NCBI GenBank assembly: GCA_963847345.1
Contig: CAWJZU010000013.1
Location: forward strand, 62,001-126,000
Length of the DNA stretch: 64,000 nucleotides
Direction of reading: 5' to 3'
DNA from: DATARH01 sp963847345
GTDB lineage: Bacteria; Pseudomonadota; Alphaproteobacteria; ATCC43930; CGMCC-115725
The translations under genes and the position numbers were made by a program. This document shows, one piece after another, positions 1 to 11,046 of this stretch. Position 1 is the first letter of the stretch. Each line of letters begins with the position of its first letter. The notes below the pieces were generated by a model, which was given only the letters and a program-made list of their open reading frames with translations, did not search any database and was not told the DNA's origin.

Positions 1-2
1 CG

Positions 3-128
3 CCGCTCCTCGTCGCTGTGCTCGGCGGCGTTCTCATGCAGGCCGGTATCATCGTCTTCGCGCTGAATTTCGGCCGGGGAAAACCGCGGCCCCGGCGCCG
101 CCGGTACGAGATAAGAACGGCCGGCTAG
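3..128 (+). CDS. C-terminal end of a membrane protein (5' end outside window)
   Basis: An open frame enters from the left edge and stops at TAG 126-128. The visible 41 residues are a hydrophobic stretch (LLVAVLGGVLMQAGIIVFAL) followed by a strongly basic tail with runs of Arg. That is the usual form of a last transmembrane helix with a cytoplasmic, positive C-terminus. The family cannot be told from this fragment. It converges on the acyl-CoA ligase with a gap of about 20 bases. Confidence 0.5.
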   Translation, partial: PLLVAVLGGVLMQAGIIVFALNFGRGKPRPRRRRYEIRTAG

Positions 129-148
129 CGATCCGGCCGCGCTGTCTT

Positions 149-1855
149 TCAGCGCAGCTCGGCGAAATCCTCTTCCCAGAATTCGCCGGGTCCGCGGCCA
201 GCCCCGGCACCGATAGCGGCGCCGCTTTCCCGCTCGGCGGCGCGCAGTTCGACGCGACGAATTTTGCCGGAAATCGTCTTCGGCAGTTCGGCGAATTGGA
301 GCCGGCGGACCCGCTTGAACGGCGCGAGATGGGCCCGCAGATGGCGGAAGATCGACAGCGCCGTCTCGCGGTCCGGGGTGTGCCCTGCCGCCAGCGCGAC
401 AAATGCCTTCGGCACCGCGAGCCGCACCGGGTCGGGCGACGGGACCACCGCCGCCTCGGCCACGGCAGGGTGCTCGATCAGCGCGCTTTCCAATTCGAAC
501 GGGCTGATCCGGTAGTCGGAGGCTTTGAACACGTCGTCGGCGCGGCCGACATAGGTGAAATGCCCATCGGCGTCGCGCAGCGCGATGTCGCCGGTGCGAT
601 AGACATTCGCGCTATGGACGGGGCCAAGCGGAACAACGGCGCCGTCGTCGCCCTGATACCCTTGCATCAGCCCGAGCGGCGGCGGATCGAGCGGGAGGCA
701 CACTTCCGCCTCGTCCTGCTCCTGCCCGTTCTCGTCGAGCAATTGCACCCGGTAGCCGGGCGCCGGCCGTCCCATCGCGCCGGGCTTGATCGCCTGCCCC
801 GGAAAATAGCCGATCTGCAACGTCGTCTCGGTTTGGCCGTAGCCCTCGCGGATCGTCAATCCCCAGGCGGTGCGGACCTGCTCGATGACTTCCGGATTGC
901 ACGGCTCGCCGGCGCTCAGCAGCTCGCGCAACGCGACCTTGCGCGACTTCACGTTTTCCTGAATCAGCATGCGCCACACCGTCGGTGGCGCGCAGAACGT
1001 CGTGATCCGGTGGGAAGCCAGCGCGTCGAGCAGCGCCGGCGCGTTGAACCGGGTCTGGTTCAGGATGAATACCGTCGCGCCGGCGTTCCACGGCGCGAAA
1101 AAGCAGCTATAGGCATGCTTCGCCCAGCCCGGCGACGAGATGTTGAGGTGGATGTCGCCGGGTTCGAGGCCGATCCAGTACATCGTCGCGAGATGGCCGA
1201 CCGGGTAGCTCTGATGGCTGTGCAATACGAGCTTCGGCCGGGCGGTGGTGCCGGACGTGAAATACAGCAGCAGCGGGTCCGTCGCCCTTGTCTCGCCGTC
1301 CGGCGCGAATTCGGCCGAAGCCTCGTAGGAATCCTCATAGCGGTGCCATCCCGGTGCGTCCCCCCCGACGGCGATGCGGGTATAGCTGCCCGGCACCTCG
1401 GAGAATTTTCCGGTATTGTCGGCGCTGGTGATCACATGGCGGGCGCGGCCGCGGTCGAAGCGGTCGATCAGATCGTCGCGAGTCAACAGCGTCGTCGCTG
1501 GGATCACGACCGCGCCGAGCTTCATCGCCGCCAGCATCGCCTCCCATAGCGGCACGACATTGCCGAGCATCAACAGCACCCGGTCGCCGCGCTTGACGCC
1601 GAGCCCGCGCAGATGATTGGCGACCCGGTTCGAGCGCTCGGAAATCTCCGCGAAGCTCAGCTTCTGCTCGCCGCCGCCCTCGTTGACGATCCACAGCGCT
1701 GCCCGGTCATTGTCCCGCGCCATCGGGTCGAAATAATCGAGCGCCCAGTTGAAGCGGTCGAGCGCCGGCCAGCGAAACTCGCGATAGGCGCGCTCGTAAT
1801 CGTTGCGATGCGCTATCAGAAAATCCCGCGCTGCGAGAAAGTTCGCGGCCGACAT
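149..1855 (-). CDS. AMP-dependent acyl-CoA synthetase / ligase
   Basis: ANL-superfamily enzyme of about 568 residues that activates a carboxylic acid as acyl-AMP and passes it to CoA. The phosphate-binding loop YFTSGTTARPK lies near residue 200, the GYGQTE motif in the middle, YRTGD and GRADDVFKASDYRISP near the hinge, and the catalytic-lysine region PKTISGKIRR near the C-terminus, so all core motifs are present. It resembles the medium-chain or aryl acyl-CoA ligase branch; the substrate is not readable from sequence. The start at 1855 is preferred over an upstream in-frame ATG because a strong ribosome site (AGGGGAGG) sits just before it. It runs away from the small conserved gene upstream on the same strand. 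Confidence 0.9.
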   Translation of the reverse strand: MSAANFLAARDFLIAHRNDYERAYREFRWPALDRFNWALDYFDPMARDNDRAALWIVNEGGGEQKLSFAEISERSNRVANHLRGLGVKRGDRVLLMLGNVVPLWEAMLAAMKLGAVVIPATTLLTRDDLIDRFDRGRARHVITSADNTGKFSEVPGSYTRIAVGGDAPGWHRYEDSYEASAEFAPDGETRATDPLLLYFTSGTTARPKLVLHSHQSYPVGHLATMYWIGLEPGDIHLNISSPGWAKHAYSCFFAPWNAGATVFILNQTRFNAPALLDALASHRITTFCAPPTVWRMLIQENVKSRKVALRELLSAGEPCNPEVIEQVRTAWGLTIREGYGQTETTLQIGYFPGQAIKPGAMGRPAPGYRVQLLDENGQEQDEAEVCLPLDPPPLGLMQGYQGDDGAVVPLGPVHSANVYRTGDIALRDADGHFTYVGRADDVFKASDYRISPFELESALIEHPAVAEAAVVPSPDPVRLAVPKAFVALAAGHTPDRETALSIFRHLRAHLAPFKRVRRLQFAELPKTISGKIRRVELRAAERESGAAIGAGAGRGPGEFWEEDFAELR

Positions 1856-1903
1856 GTACGCCTCCCCTGGTTTATATCGCAACGCGTGAAATGGTACGGC
1901 GCG

Positions 1904-2086
1904 TCAGCCCGGCACGATCTCGGCGATATCGTCGACGATCAGCAGCTCGTCTTCGGCGCCCGTCTCCGGTGTGAGCCGGCGCACGATCAGCCAGGTGCCG
2001 TCGCGCGGGTTCTCACGGACTTCGGCAATGCCGCCGTCGGTCAGCTTCAGCCTGGTGCCTGGAGCGAGGTGCTGGATCGCGAACAT
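1904..2086 (-). CDS. small conserved hypothetical protein, 60 aa
   Basis: A 60-residue protein beginning MFAIQHLAPGTRLKLTDGG, rich in beta-forming residues and acidic toward the C-terminus (ETGAEDELLIVDDIAEIVPG). It has the look of a small SH3- or KOW-like beta-barrel (basic start, turn at NPRDG, a VRRL strand), but I cannot name a family. Codon use matches its neighbours. It lies about 50 bases upstream of the acyl-CoA ligase on the same strand and could be co-transcribed with it. Confidence 0.65.
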   Translation of the reverse strand: MFAIQHLAPGTRLKLTDGGIAEVRENPRDGTWLIVRRLTPETGAEDELLIVDDIAEIVPG

Positions 2087-2130
2087 GGGCTGTGCGTCGC
2101 TTGCGCTTCACGTTGTTTGGCGCGTGTCGC

Positions 2131-2220
2131 CGAGATTGCTTCGTCGCTCCGCTCCTCGCAATGACAAAACTGTGCCGCTCCTGCCCCTGCCGTCATCGCG
2201 AGCGAAGCGAAGCAATCTCG
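2131..2220. repeat. dispersed palindromic repeat, copy 1 (inverted pair)
   Basis: Two inverted units face each other: about 35 bases starting CGAGATTGCTTCGTCGCT (2131-2165) and about 29 bases ending GCGAAGCAATCTCG (2192-2220), with 26 bases between. The same pair occurs at 19453-19538 and 21644-21724, always between genes. The form is that of a REP or small MITE-like element. The space 2087-2431 holds nothing else I can recognise. Confidence 0.85.
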
Positions 2221-2431
2221 CAAGGCTCTTCTCAAGATCGATTGTGCAGGAACCGGCGGCGTCGCACCCACCCCGCACGGTTCCGGTGATGAAACAGCGG
2301 CGGCGCTTGGGGATGTGCGTTCTTTCGCGTACAGTTCCTGCCGTCTCGAACCGGGACAGTGACGGGAAGGCTGGGTTCGCTGGACCCGGATCAGCCGCTC
2401 ATGTCTCGCGAAAACCATCCGGGAGGGCGTC

Positions 2432-3262
2432 ATGACCGTGCCGAAACCGCAAAAACTCTCGCATCTCGTGCTGCAAACCAACCGGCGCGACGCAATGCGC
2501 GACTGGTACTGCACCGTTCTCGGGGCCGAAATATTGCACGAGAACAAGTTCATCTGCTTCATCAGCTATGACGACGAGCACCACCGGGTCGCGTTCGTCG
2601 ATCCCGGTCCTCTGGCCGACAAGGCCCCGTCCGAGGGCAAGACCGCGCGCGCCGGCGGCGAAGTGGGCCTGCATCACATGGCCTTCACCTATGCCGGGCT
2701 CGACGATCTGATCGACAATTACCAGCGCCTCAAGGACCTCGGCATCCGGCCGCATCGCTGCGTCAACCACGGCATGACGACCTCGATGTACTATTACGAC
2801 CCGGACCGCAACCAGGTCGAATTGCTGGTCGACAATTTCGCGACCGCCGCCGAGGGGCAGGCCTATATGCGGCGGCGCTCGGCGACCGACAAAAACCCGG
2901 TCGGCATCGATTTCGACCCCGAGGAAATGGTCGACCGCGTCCGCGCCGGCCTGCGCACCGAGGAGCTGGTCAACATCAACGCTTCCGAGTTCGTCGGACG
3001 CCGCGTTTCGCGATTTCGGAGGGGGGCCCAGGCGAGACTATGCGAGCACACTGTTCTTCGCAGTGCGCTCGCCTCGGCTTCGAATTTGAACCGCCCGCAA
3101 GCGCTGCTTCGAGACAGCGATCTGGGACCTGGGCCGGAGCGCTCCTTCGAGATGATCGAACGACGCATGGAGGCAATCGCAGGCAGCCGAGGCAAGAACG
3201 TTATCCCGCAAGTGACTGTGCTCGGCGCTTCGGCCGAACCGCTGACACGACCGCCATCATGA
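2432..3262 (+). CDS. VOC-family (glyoxalase/extradiol dioxygenase-like) protein with altered C-terminus
   Basis: The first 190 residues are a clear vicinal-oxygen-chelate fold: KLSHLVLQTNRRDAMRDWYC opens the first module, GLHHMAFTYAGLDDLIDNY opens the second, and YYYDPDRNQVELLVDN ends it. The metal-ligand positions (His in LSH and LHH, Glu in VELL) are present. The relatives I know end at about 180-195 residues. Here about 80 more residues follow after FVGRR that look unlike the fold and run into the decayed second copy, so the natural stop has probably been lost or shifted. The start is the ATG at 2432 after GGGAGG. The exact substrate is unknown. Confidence 0.8.
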   Translation: MTVPKPQKLSHLVLQTNRRDAMRDWYCTVLGAEILHENKFICFISYDDEHHRVAFVDPGPLADKAPSEGKTARAGGEVGLHHMAFTYAGLDDLIDNYQRLKDLGIRPHRCVNHGMTTSMYYYDPDRNQVELLVDNFATAAEGQAYMRRRSATDKNPVGIDFDPEEMVDRVRAGLRTEELVNINASEFVGRRVSRFRRGAQARLCEHTVLRSALASASNLNRPQALLRDSDLGPGPERSFEMIERRMEAIAGSRGKNVIPQVTVLGASAEPLTRPPS

Positions 3263-3289
3263 CTTGGCAACGACGCGCAAATTCGCCAC

Positions 3290-3760
3290 ATTGCGGGAGT
3301 ACCAAGCAACCGGTGAACCAATGCGTGCTGGTATTGCACCGTTTCGGAGCCGAGATGCTGCACGAGGACGGGGTCGTCTGCTGTATCAGTTCTGACTGAC
3401 GAACCCACTGGGTCGCTCTTTCGATCCCGGCCGCTCGCGAAACCCCGGCGCGGCGCAAGGCGGCGCGTGCCGGCGGTGAAGTTGCTGCATGACATGACTT
3501 TCGCCTGTGGCAAAACAGCAAACCGATCTGCTCGACAGCCAGCCGCGAATGAAGGGGAGTCGGCGTGCTCGGCCGCCCCGCATAATTCAACCAAGGCATG
3601 CACCTGATGTACTTCTCGACCGGTCGCAATGCTCGACTTGCGGTTCCTTGCTCGGCTTCCGGCAATTCCCTGCTCGTTTGCTGCGCCGCTTCCGCGAAAG
3701 CAGCCAGCACGATTTCAAGGTTGGACGTTGTTCGCGCAGCGCCGTCACCGAAGGATTCTT
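3290..3760 (+). pseudogene. decayed second copy of the VOC gene
   Basis: This stretch aligns piece by piece, in order, with the intact gene just upstream. At 3321-3390 the translation reads LHRFGAEMLHEDGVVCCIS against CTVLGAEILHENKFICFIS. At 3520-3575 CGATCTGCTCGACAGCCAGC matches the DDLIDNYQ segment. At 3590-3635 CAACCAAGGCATG followed by GATGTACTTCTCGACC matches the NHGMTTSMYYYDP segment. The copy is full of substitutions, frameshifts and stops, so it is a dead tandem duplicate. Similarity fades past 3700; the right boundary is approximate. Confidence 0.8.
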
Positions 3761-3871
3761 CCCTGCCTAATCAGCGATATTTGCCGCGCGGCTGGCATTC
3801 GCGGCGGGCGGGGCGGCAATAATGCCGGTGGTCGGGCGGCTGGCCGCTCAACCCGGGACAATCGAGGCGAC

Positions 3872-5071
3872 ATGAGAAACGACGACCGGCCGCGCAACTA
3901 TCGTCCGGATACGCTGCTGACGCATCTCGGACGCAACCCCGAGGCGCAGAGTGGCGCGATCAACCCGCCCGTCTATCACGCCTCGACGATCCTCTCGAAG
4001 AACGTCGCCGAGTGGGAGAGCCGGCCCGACCCGAAGGCGCAGTTCGGCGTCGTGCGCTACGGCCTGACGGGCACGCCGACGACCTTCGCGCTCGAGGAAC
4101 TGCTCGCGAAGATCGAGGGCGGCTATCGCGCCGCGATCGTCTCGTCCGGGCTGGCGGCGGTTACCGCGCCGCTGCAGGCCTGCGTCAGCGCCGGCGACCA
4201 TGTGCTGATGGTCGATTCGGTGTACGGCCCGGCGCGCCGTTTCTGCAACCAGGTGCTGACCCGCTTCGGCGTCGAAACGACCTACTACGACCCGCTGATC
4301 GGCGACGGCATCGAGCGGCTGATGCGGCCGAACACCAAGGTCGTCTATGTCGAGTCGCCCGGCTCGCTGACCTTCGAGGTGCAGGACATCCCGGCGATCG
4401 CCGCGGTCGCGCATCGCTACGGCGCCCGCGTCCTGATGGACAATACCTGGGCGACGGGGTGCTTGTTCCGCGCGTTCGAGCACGGCGTCGACGTCTCGAT
4501 CCACGCCGCGACCAAATATATCGGCGGCCATTCCGACATCATGCTCGGCGCCGTCGTCACCAACGAGGAAAGCTGGCTGCCGGTCAGGTCGATGATCGGC
4601 GATCTCGGCCACTGCGCCGGTCCCGACGACATCTTTTTCGCGCTGCGCGGCATGCGGACGCTGAGCGTGCGGCTGGAGCGGCACCAGAAGAACGCGCTCG
4701 AAGTGGCGCGCTGGCTGCAGACCCGGCCCGAGGTGTCGCGGGTGCTCTACCCGGCCCTGCCCGAGGACCCGGGACACGAATTGTGGAAGCGCGATTTTCT
4801 CGGCGCCAGCGGGCTGTTCGGGGTCGTCCTCAATTCGGTGCCGAAGGAAGCCGTCGCCGCCTTTGTCGACTCGCTCGATCTGTTCGGCATCGGCGCGAGC
4901 TGGGGCGGCTACGAGAGCCTGATCCAGCCGTCTTTCCCCGAGCGCAGCCGCACCGCGACTAGATGGGAGGCCGAGGGGCCGCTGGTGCGCATCCATATCG
5001 GCCTCGAAGACCCGCAAGACCTGATCGCCGATCTGGCGCAGGGCCTAAACCGGCTGCGCGCTGCGGCCTGA
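3872..5071 (+). CDS. metC: cystathionine beta-lyase (PLP-dependent Cys/Met metabolism enzyme)
   Basis: Fold-type I PLP enzyme of 399 residues in the Cys/Met metabolism family, which cleaves cystathionine to homocysteine in methionine synthesis. Family marks are SSGLAAVTAPLQA near the cofactor phosphate, DNTWATG with the cofactor-contacting Asp, the Schiff-base lysine in SIHAATKYIGGHSD, and the C-terminal SWGGYESLIQP that is typical of MetC rather than MetB. The ATG at 3872 follows GAGG at 3864-3867; the open frame continues upstream into the VOC relic, but nothing there resembles the family. It converges on the aldo/keto reductase across a palindromic repeat. Confidence 0.9.
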   Translation: MRNDDRPRNYRPDTLLTHLGRNPEAQSGAINPPVYHASTILSKNVAEWESRPDPKAQFGVVRYGLTGTPTTFALEELLAKIEGGYRAAIVSSGLAAVTAPLQACVSAGDHVLMVDSVYGPARRFCNQVLTRFGVETTYYDPLIGDGIERLMRPNTKVVYVESPGSLTFEVQDIPAIAAVAHRYGARVLMDNTWATGCLFRAFEHGVDVSIHAATKYIGGHSDIMLGAVVTNEESWLPVRSMIGDLGHCAGPDDIFFALRGMRTLSVRLERHQKNALEVARWLQTRPEVSRVLYPALPEDPGHELWKRDFLGASGLFGVVLNSVPKEAVAAFVDSLDLFGIGASWGGYESLIQPSFPERSRTATRWEAEGPLVRIHIGLEDPQDLIADLAQGLNRLRAAA

Positions 5072-5085
5072 GACCGGCGATGAGG

Positions 5086-5172
5086 GTAGGGCGGGTGAAC
5101 GCCCGCGAAAGTCGTCGGTAACCCGCCGTTCCTAGCCCGAATGGCGGGTTACGCTACGCTCGCCCGCCCTAC
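5086..5172. repeat. second palindromic repeat family / likely bidirectional terminator
   Basis: Outer arms GTAGGGCGGG (5086-5095) and CCCGCCCTAC (5163-5172) pair perfectly. Inner arms GTAACCCGCC and GGCGGGTTAC (5143-5152) pair as well, giving a long branched hairpin. It sits between the converging metC-like and aldo/keto reductase genes. The motif resembles a dispersed proteobacterial repeat with a GTAGGGCGGG / GTAACCCGCC core. I see only this copy in the window. Confidence 0.7.
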
Positions 5173-5183
5173 TCCTTCCGTAC

Positions 5184-6189
5184 TTATTCCGGCACCGGCG
5201 CCTCCGGATGCAGCAGCCCGGCCTGACGCAGATCGGCCCACAGCGACGCCGGAATCGGATGGCGCAGCAGCGCGAGATTGGCGCGGAATTCGTCGGCGTT
5301 GCGCGGCCCCGGGATGATCGCGGCGATCGCCGGATGGGCCAGCGGAAACTGCAGCGCGGCGGCTGGCAGCGGTACATTATGCGCGTCGCAGATCGCCGCG
5401 ATCGCCTTGACCCTCGCGACAATCTCGGGCGGCGCCGGATTGTAGTTCCAGGTGTCGCGCCCGGCGAGGATGCCGGAATTGAGCGGCCCGCCGACCACGA
5501 TCGAGGTCCCGGCCGCGACGCAGCGCGGCAACAGATCGTCGAGCGGCGCCTGTTCCAGGAGCGTGTAGCGCCCGGCCAGCAGAAACGCGTCCCACTGGCC
5601 CCATTCCATCGCTTCGAGCAGCACTTCGCGCTCGTTGACGCCGATCCCGATCGCCCGCACCGCGCCGCCGCCGCGCAACGCTTCGAGCGCGCGATAGCCG
5701 CTTTCGCGCAGCGTGCGCATCAGCGCCGGGTGCGCCTCGGGGCCGTGCTGGTACACGCCGATGTCATGGACATAGAGGATGTCGATCCGCGCCAGCCCAA
5801 GCCGCTGCAAGCTGTCCTCGAACGAGCGCATGATCCCGTCATACGAATAGTCGTAGACCGGGTCGAACGGCAGCGGATGGCGGCGGCCGTCGGGATGCAC
5901 GCCGGTCGGGTTCGGGCGCAACAGGCGGCCGACCTTGGTGGAAAGCACCCAGTCGTCGCGCGGCCGGTCGCGCAGCGCATCGCCGACGGCGCGCTCCGCT
6001 TGCCCCACGCCGTAGAACGGCGCCGTATCAACGTAGCGCACGCCGGCGTCCCACGCTGCCGTGACGATCGCCTCGGCCGTGTGCGGCCCCACCTCGACCC
6101 GGCTGCCGCCCAATGTCGCGCAGCCGAGCCCGAGTTCGGTGACCTCGACGCCCGGTGCGGCCGATCTGCCGTCTCGGAAACTCGACCAT
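5184..6189 (-). CDS. aldo/keto reductase, apparent 1-base frameshift near its N-terminus
   Basis: NAD(P)-dependent oxidoreductase with a TIM barrel, close to the D-threo-aldose / pyridoxal dehydrogenase group. It shows DTAPFYGVGQAE (catalytic Asp and Tyr), STKVGRL (Lys), ILYVHDIGVYQHG (His) and the cofactor region IIPGPRNADEFRANL. The uninterrupted frame begins only at a TTG at 6113, without the first strand. Upstream, an ATG at 6189 with GGAGG reads MVEFPRRQIGRTG, and dropping one base at about 6150 joins it to VEVTELGLGCATLGGS, the expected family N-terminus. I annotate across this site and suspect a sequence error. Confidence 0.85.
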
Positions 6190-6252
6190 CGTCCGTCCTC
6201 CGTTTGCCCGGCCTGAGACGCCTATCTTACCGGAGGGTCGGTATTCCGGGAA

Positions 6253-6504
6253 TCAGACCTGGAACTGCTCGATCCCCGCCACATCGAAGGCGTTGTCGAC
6301 GATCCTGCCACGGCCCTCGCCGCAATGCCGGCAGGTCGGAAACAGCTCGCCCTTGACGGCGTTGATCTCCTCAGGTTCATTGTCGGGGTGCACGTGGTCC
6401 GGGTCGTGAACAAAGCGGTACACGCCGGATTTCGGCACCACGTCGCCGGGCTTGTATTCCAGCAGGTCTTCCGGGGCGTACTTGCGTTTCTCGCGTTCTT
6501 CCAT
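6253..6504 (-). CDS. small Zn-ribbon-like hypothetical protein, 83 aa
   Basis: An 83-residue protein: a charged start (MEEREKRKYAPEDLLEYKPG), a segment KSGVYRFVHDPDHV, then CRHCGEGRG. The spacing recalls small YjzC-like proteins with a GDxVPxSGxY core, but the single CxxC plus nearby His residues is not enough to prove a metal site. The ATG at 6504 follows AGGA at good distance. It is divergent from the RidA-like gene. Confidence 0.65.
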   Translation of the reverse strand: MEEREKRKYAPEDLLEYKPGDVVPKSGVYRFVHDPDHVHPDNEPEEINAVKGELFPTCRHCGEGRGRIVDNAFDVAGIEQFQV

Positions 6505-6628
6505 TGCTCGAATCCTGGTTTTCCTGCTGCACAACGGTGTCCTCCCGAGGCCGGTTCCGGCGTGTAGACGCTTGCCGTTGGGGAGCCGCGATGGCAGGAA
6601 AAGGCCGGACGACAGCGGGGAGAAGATG

Positions 6629-7027
6629 ATGCCGAAAACGCAGATCCGGTCGGACAGGCTGCGCCAGCCGAGCGGAGTGTTCTCGCACGCGACGATGATC
6701 GAGGCGAAAGGCCGGCTCGTCTTCATCTCGGGCATGACCGCGCGGACGCTCGACGGTACGATCGCCGGGGTCGGGGATATCGAAATTCAGACGCGGCAAG
6801 TCTGCGAGAACCTGAAAGCCGCGGTCGAGGCGGCCGGCGGCACGATGGACGATATCTGCCGGGTCGATGTCTACATCCGCAACATGGAGCAATTCGAGGG
6901 GATCCACCGGGTCCGCCGCGAATACTTCAAGGAGCCGCTGCCCGCCTCGACGATGGTCGAGGTGACCAAGATGACCTCGCCCGACGCACTGATCGAGATC
7001 AGCGCGATCGCGGTGATCCCGGATTAG
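6629..7027 (+). CDS. RidA/YjgF-family protein
   Basis: About 132 residues with the RidA/YjgF/UK114 pattern: FSHATMIEAKGRLVFISGMT, TRQVCENLKAAVEAAGGTMD, VDVYIRNM, and the end RREYFKEPLPASTMVEV. The Glu near the C-terminus (LIEISAIAV) is kept, but the usual active-site Arg of true RidA (in the R-N-IEI pattern) is not clearly present. So it may be a paralogue rather than an enamine deaminase. Two adjacent ATGs (6626 and 6629) are possible; 6629 has the better spacing from GGGGAG. Confidence 0.85.
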   Translation: MPKTQIRSDRLRQPSGVFSHATMIEAKGRLVFISGMTARTLDGTIAGVGDIEIQTRQVCENLKAAVEAAGGTMDDICRVDVYIRNMEQFEGIHRVRREYFKEPLPASTMVEVTKMTSPDALIEISAIAVIPD

Positions 7028-7085
7028 CCGCTTCGCTTTCGCACAATGCTTTGAGCGGCGGGTCGACACGCGAAACGAGCCCCAC

Positions 7086-7114
7086 TCGAAATAATCCCCG
7101 ACCCCTGCTATATC
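7086..7114 (+). promoter_or_regulatory. possible sigma-70 promoter of ileS
   Basis: TCGAAA (7086-7091) and TATATC (7109-7114) are spaced by 17 bases and each match 4 of 6 consensus positions. They lie about 110 bases before the ileS start. This is a weak match found by eye. Confidence 0.3.
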
Positions 7115-7158
7115 TCCCGCATAATGATCGACCGGCCGTTTATCGTGCGAATTAGCGA

Positions 7159-7182
7159 CCCGATCCTCGGCTGAGGATCGGG
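7159..7182 (+). other. 10-bp hairpin in the ileS leader
   Basis: CCCGATCCTC and GAGGATCGGG pair perfectly around a GGCT loop, 40 bases before the ileS start. No U-run follows, so it is not a textbook terminator, and I see no T-box. It may end the upstream transcript or lie in the ileS 5' UTR. Confidence 0.5.
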
Positions 7183-7221
7183 GTCCCCGCCTCTTTCTCG
7201 CACTCATCAAACGAGCTGGCC

Positions 7222-10076
<2,855 letters not shown>

Positions 10077-10095
10077 ACCTACGCGGAGCTGCTCT

Positions 10096-11046
10096 CTAGC
10101 GAGGACGAGCTTCCGAGTGGCTACCCTCGGGCAAGGGAGTCGGGCGGCCTCCGGGAGCGGCGGCTTGCGTATCAACTCGTGCGGCGTCCAGAAATTTCTT
10201 GAGGAAGAACAAGGCCGCGTCCGGCATCTCTTCCTGGGGGGCATGACCGCATTCACCGATCACCTCGCAAGTCTTGGCCGAAACAGCGGCCTTCAGGCAA
10301 GGAGCCAACGAAACGGGCACAATACGATCGCGGCTTCCCCATAACAGAAAGACCGGAACGCGGATTTGTTTATAGCGGGCCATCAGCTTCTCGATATCCG
10401 GCGGAATAATAGCGCGGGCCGTCGCAACCAGCGCCGCACGTCCACCGCGACAACACAGTGGCGCCGCATACGCCTCGACAAACTCCCTCTCGATTTTTCT
10501 GGGATCGTAATATACCTGTCTCAAGACATACCGTACCTGCCATGTCGCGGGTATCAGCCTGACCACCAACGGCCCTATGACCGGGAACCGAAGGATTTTC
10601 AGGAACAGCGGCAGCGGCTGCGGACAAGCGATGCTGTCGATGAGAATCAAAGAATTCAACCGACTGGGCTGCTGCTGTTCCAGCCGCATCGCCACGAGCA
10701 GCGCGACGCCGCCGCCCATCGAATGGCCGATCAGCCTCAGATCGTCGAGGCGGAGTGTGTCGATTACATTGAGAACGGCATCCGCTTGGCTTTCCAAGGT
10801 ATAGCAGCCGTCGCGCGGCTTTTTTGACCGGCCGAACCCCCTCAGGTCTAATGAGATAACCGTATGATCCGTAGCCAGTGATGGTATGATTTTCGACCAG
10901 GTGAAGCTGCTGGCGCCAAAGCCGTGGATCAGCAGAATGGGGGGACCGCAGCCGCGGATCTCGATGTGGAGATCGCCGATGAGCTTGTTCCGATTACCGG
11001 TCGATTCGGTTTCCCGCCGCGTCACATCAGCTCCTGGCGAAGCCAC
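10096..11046 (-). CDS. alpha/beta hydrolase
   Basis: About 316 residues of a standard alpha/beta-hydrolase: ILLIHGFGASSFTW carries the oxyanion HG, LDLRGFGRS follows, the nucleophile elbow is LIGHSMGGGVA, the acid is in WGSRDRIVP and the histidine in ECGHAPQEE. It resembles the meta-cleavage hydrolase/haloperoxidase-like branch; the substrate is unknown. Only GTG starts are available (11046 or 11025), and both overlap the start of the divergent membrane protein if that begins at 10979. It lies on the opposite strand between ileS and lspA, which are usually adjacent. Confidence 0.85.
   Translation of the reverse strand: MASPGADVTRRETESTGNRNKLIGDLHIEIRGCGPPILLIHGFGASSFTWSKIIPSLATDHTVISLDLRGFGRSKKPRDGCYTLESQADAVLNVIDTLRLDDLRLIGHSMGGGVALLVAMRLEQQQPSRLNSLILIDSIACPQPLPLFLKILRFPVIGPLVVRLIPATWQVRYVLRQVYYDPRKIEREFVEAYAAPLCCRGGRAALVATARAIIPPDIEKLMARYKQIRVPVFLLWGSRDRIVPVSLAPCLKAAVSAKTCEVIGECGHAPQEEMPDAALFFLKKFLDAARVDTQAAAPGGRPTPLPEGSHSEARPR

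Noticed and set aside
296..1549. Long plus-strand ORF opposite the acyl-CoA ligase
   Set aside because: Arg/Ala/Pro-rich antisense shadow in GC-rich DNA; the minus strand has all ligase motifs.
3848..5017. 389-codon minus-strand ORF opposite metC
   Set aside because: Antisense shadow; the plus strand carries the PLP-enzyme motifs in order.
7028..7221. T-box or riboswitch in the ileS leader
   Set aside because: Only a simple hairpin is present; no T-box or known aptamer consensus can be seen.
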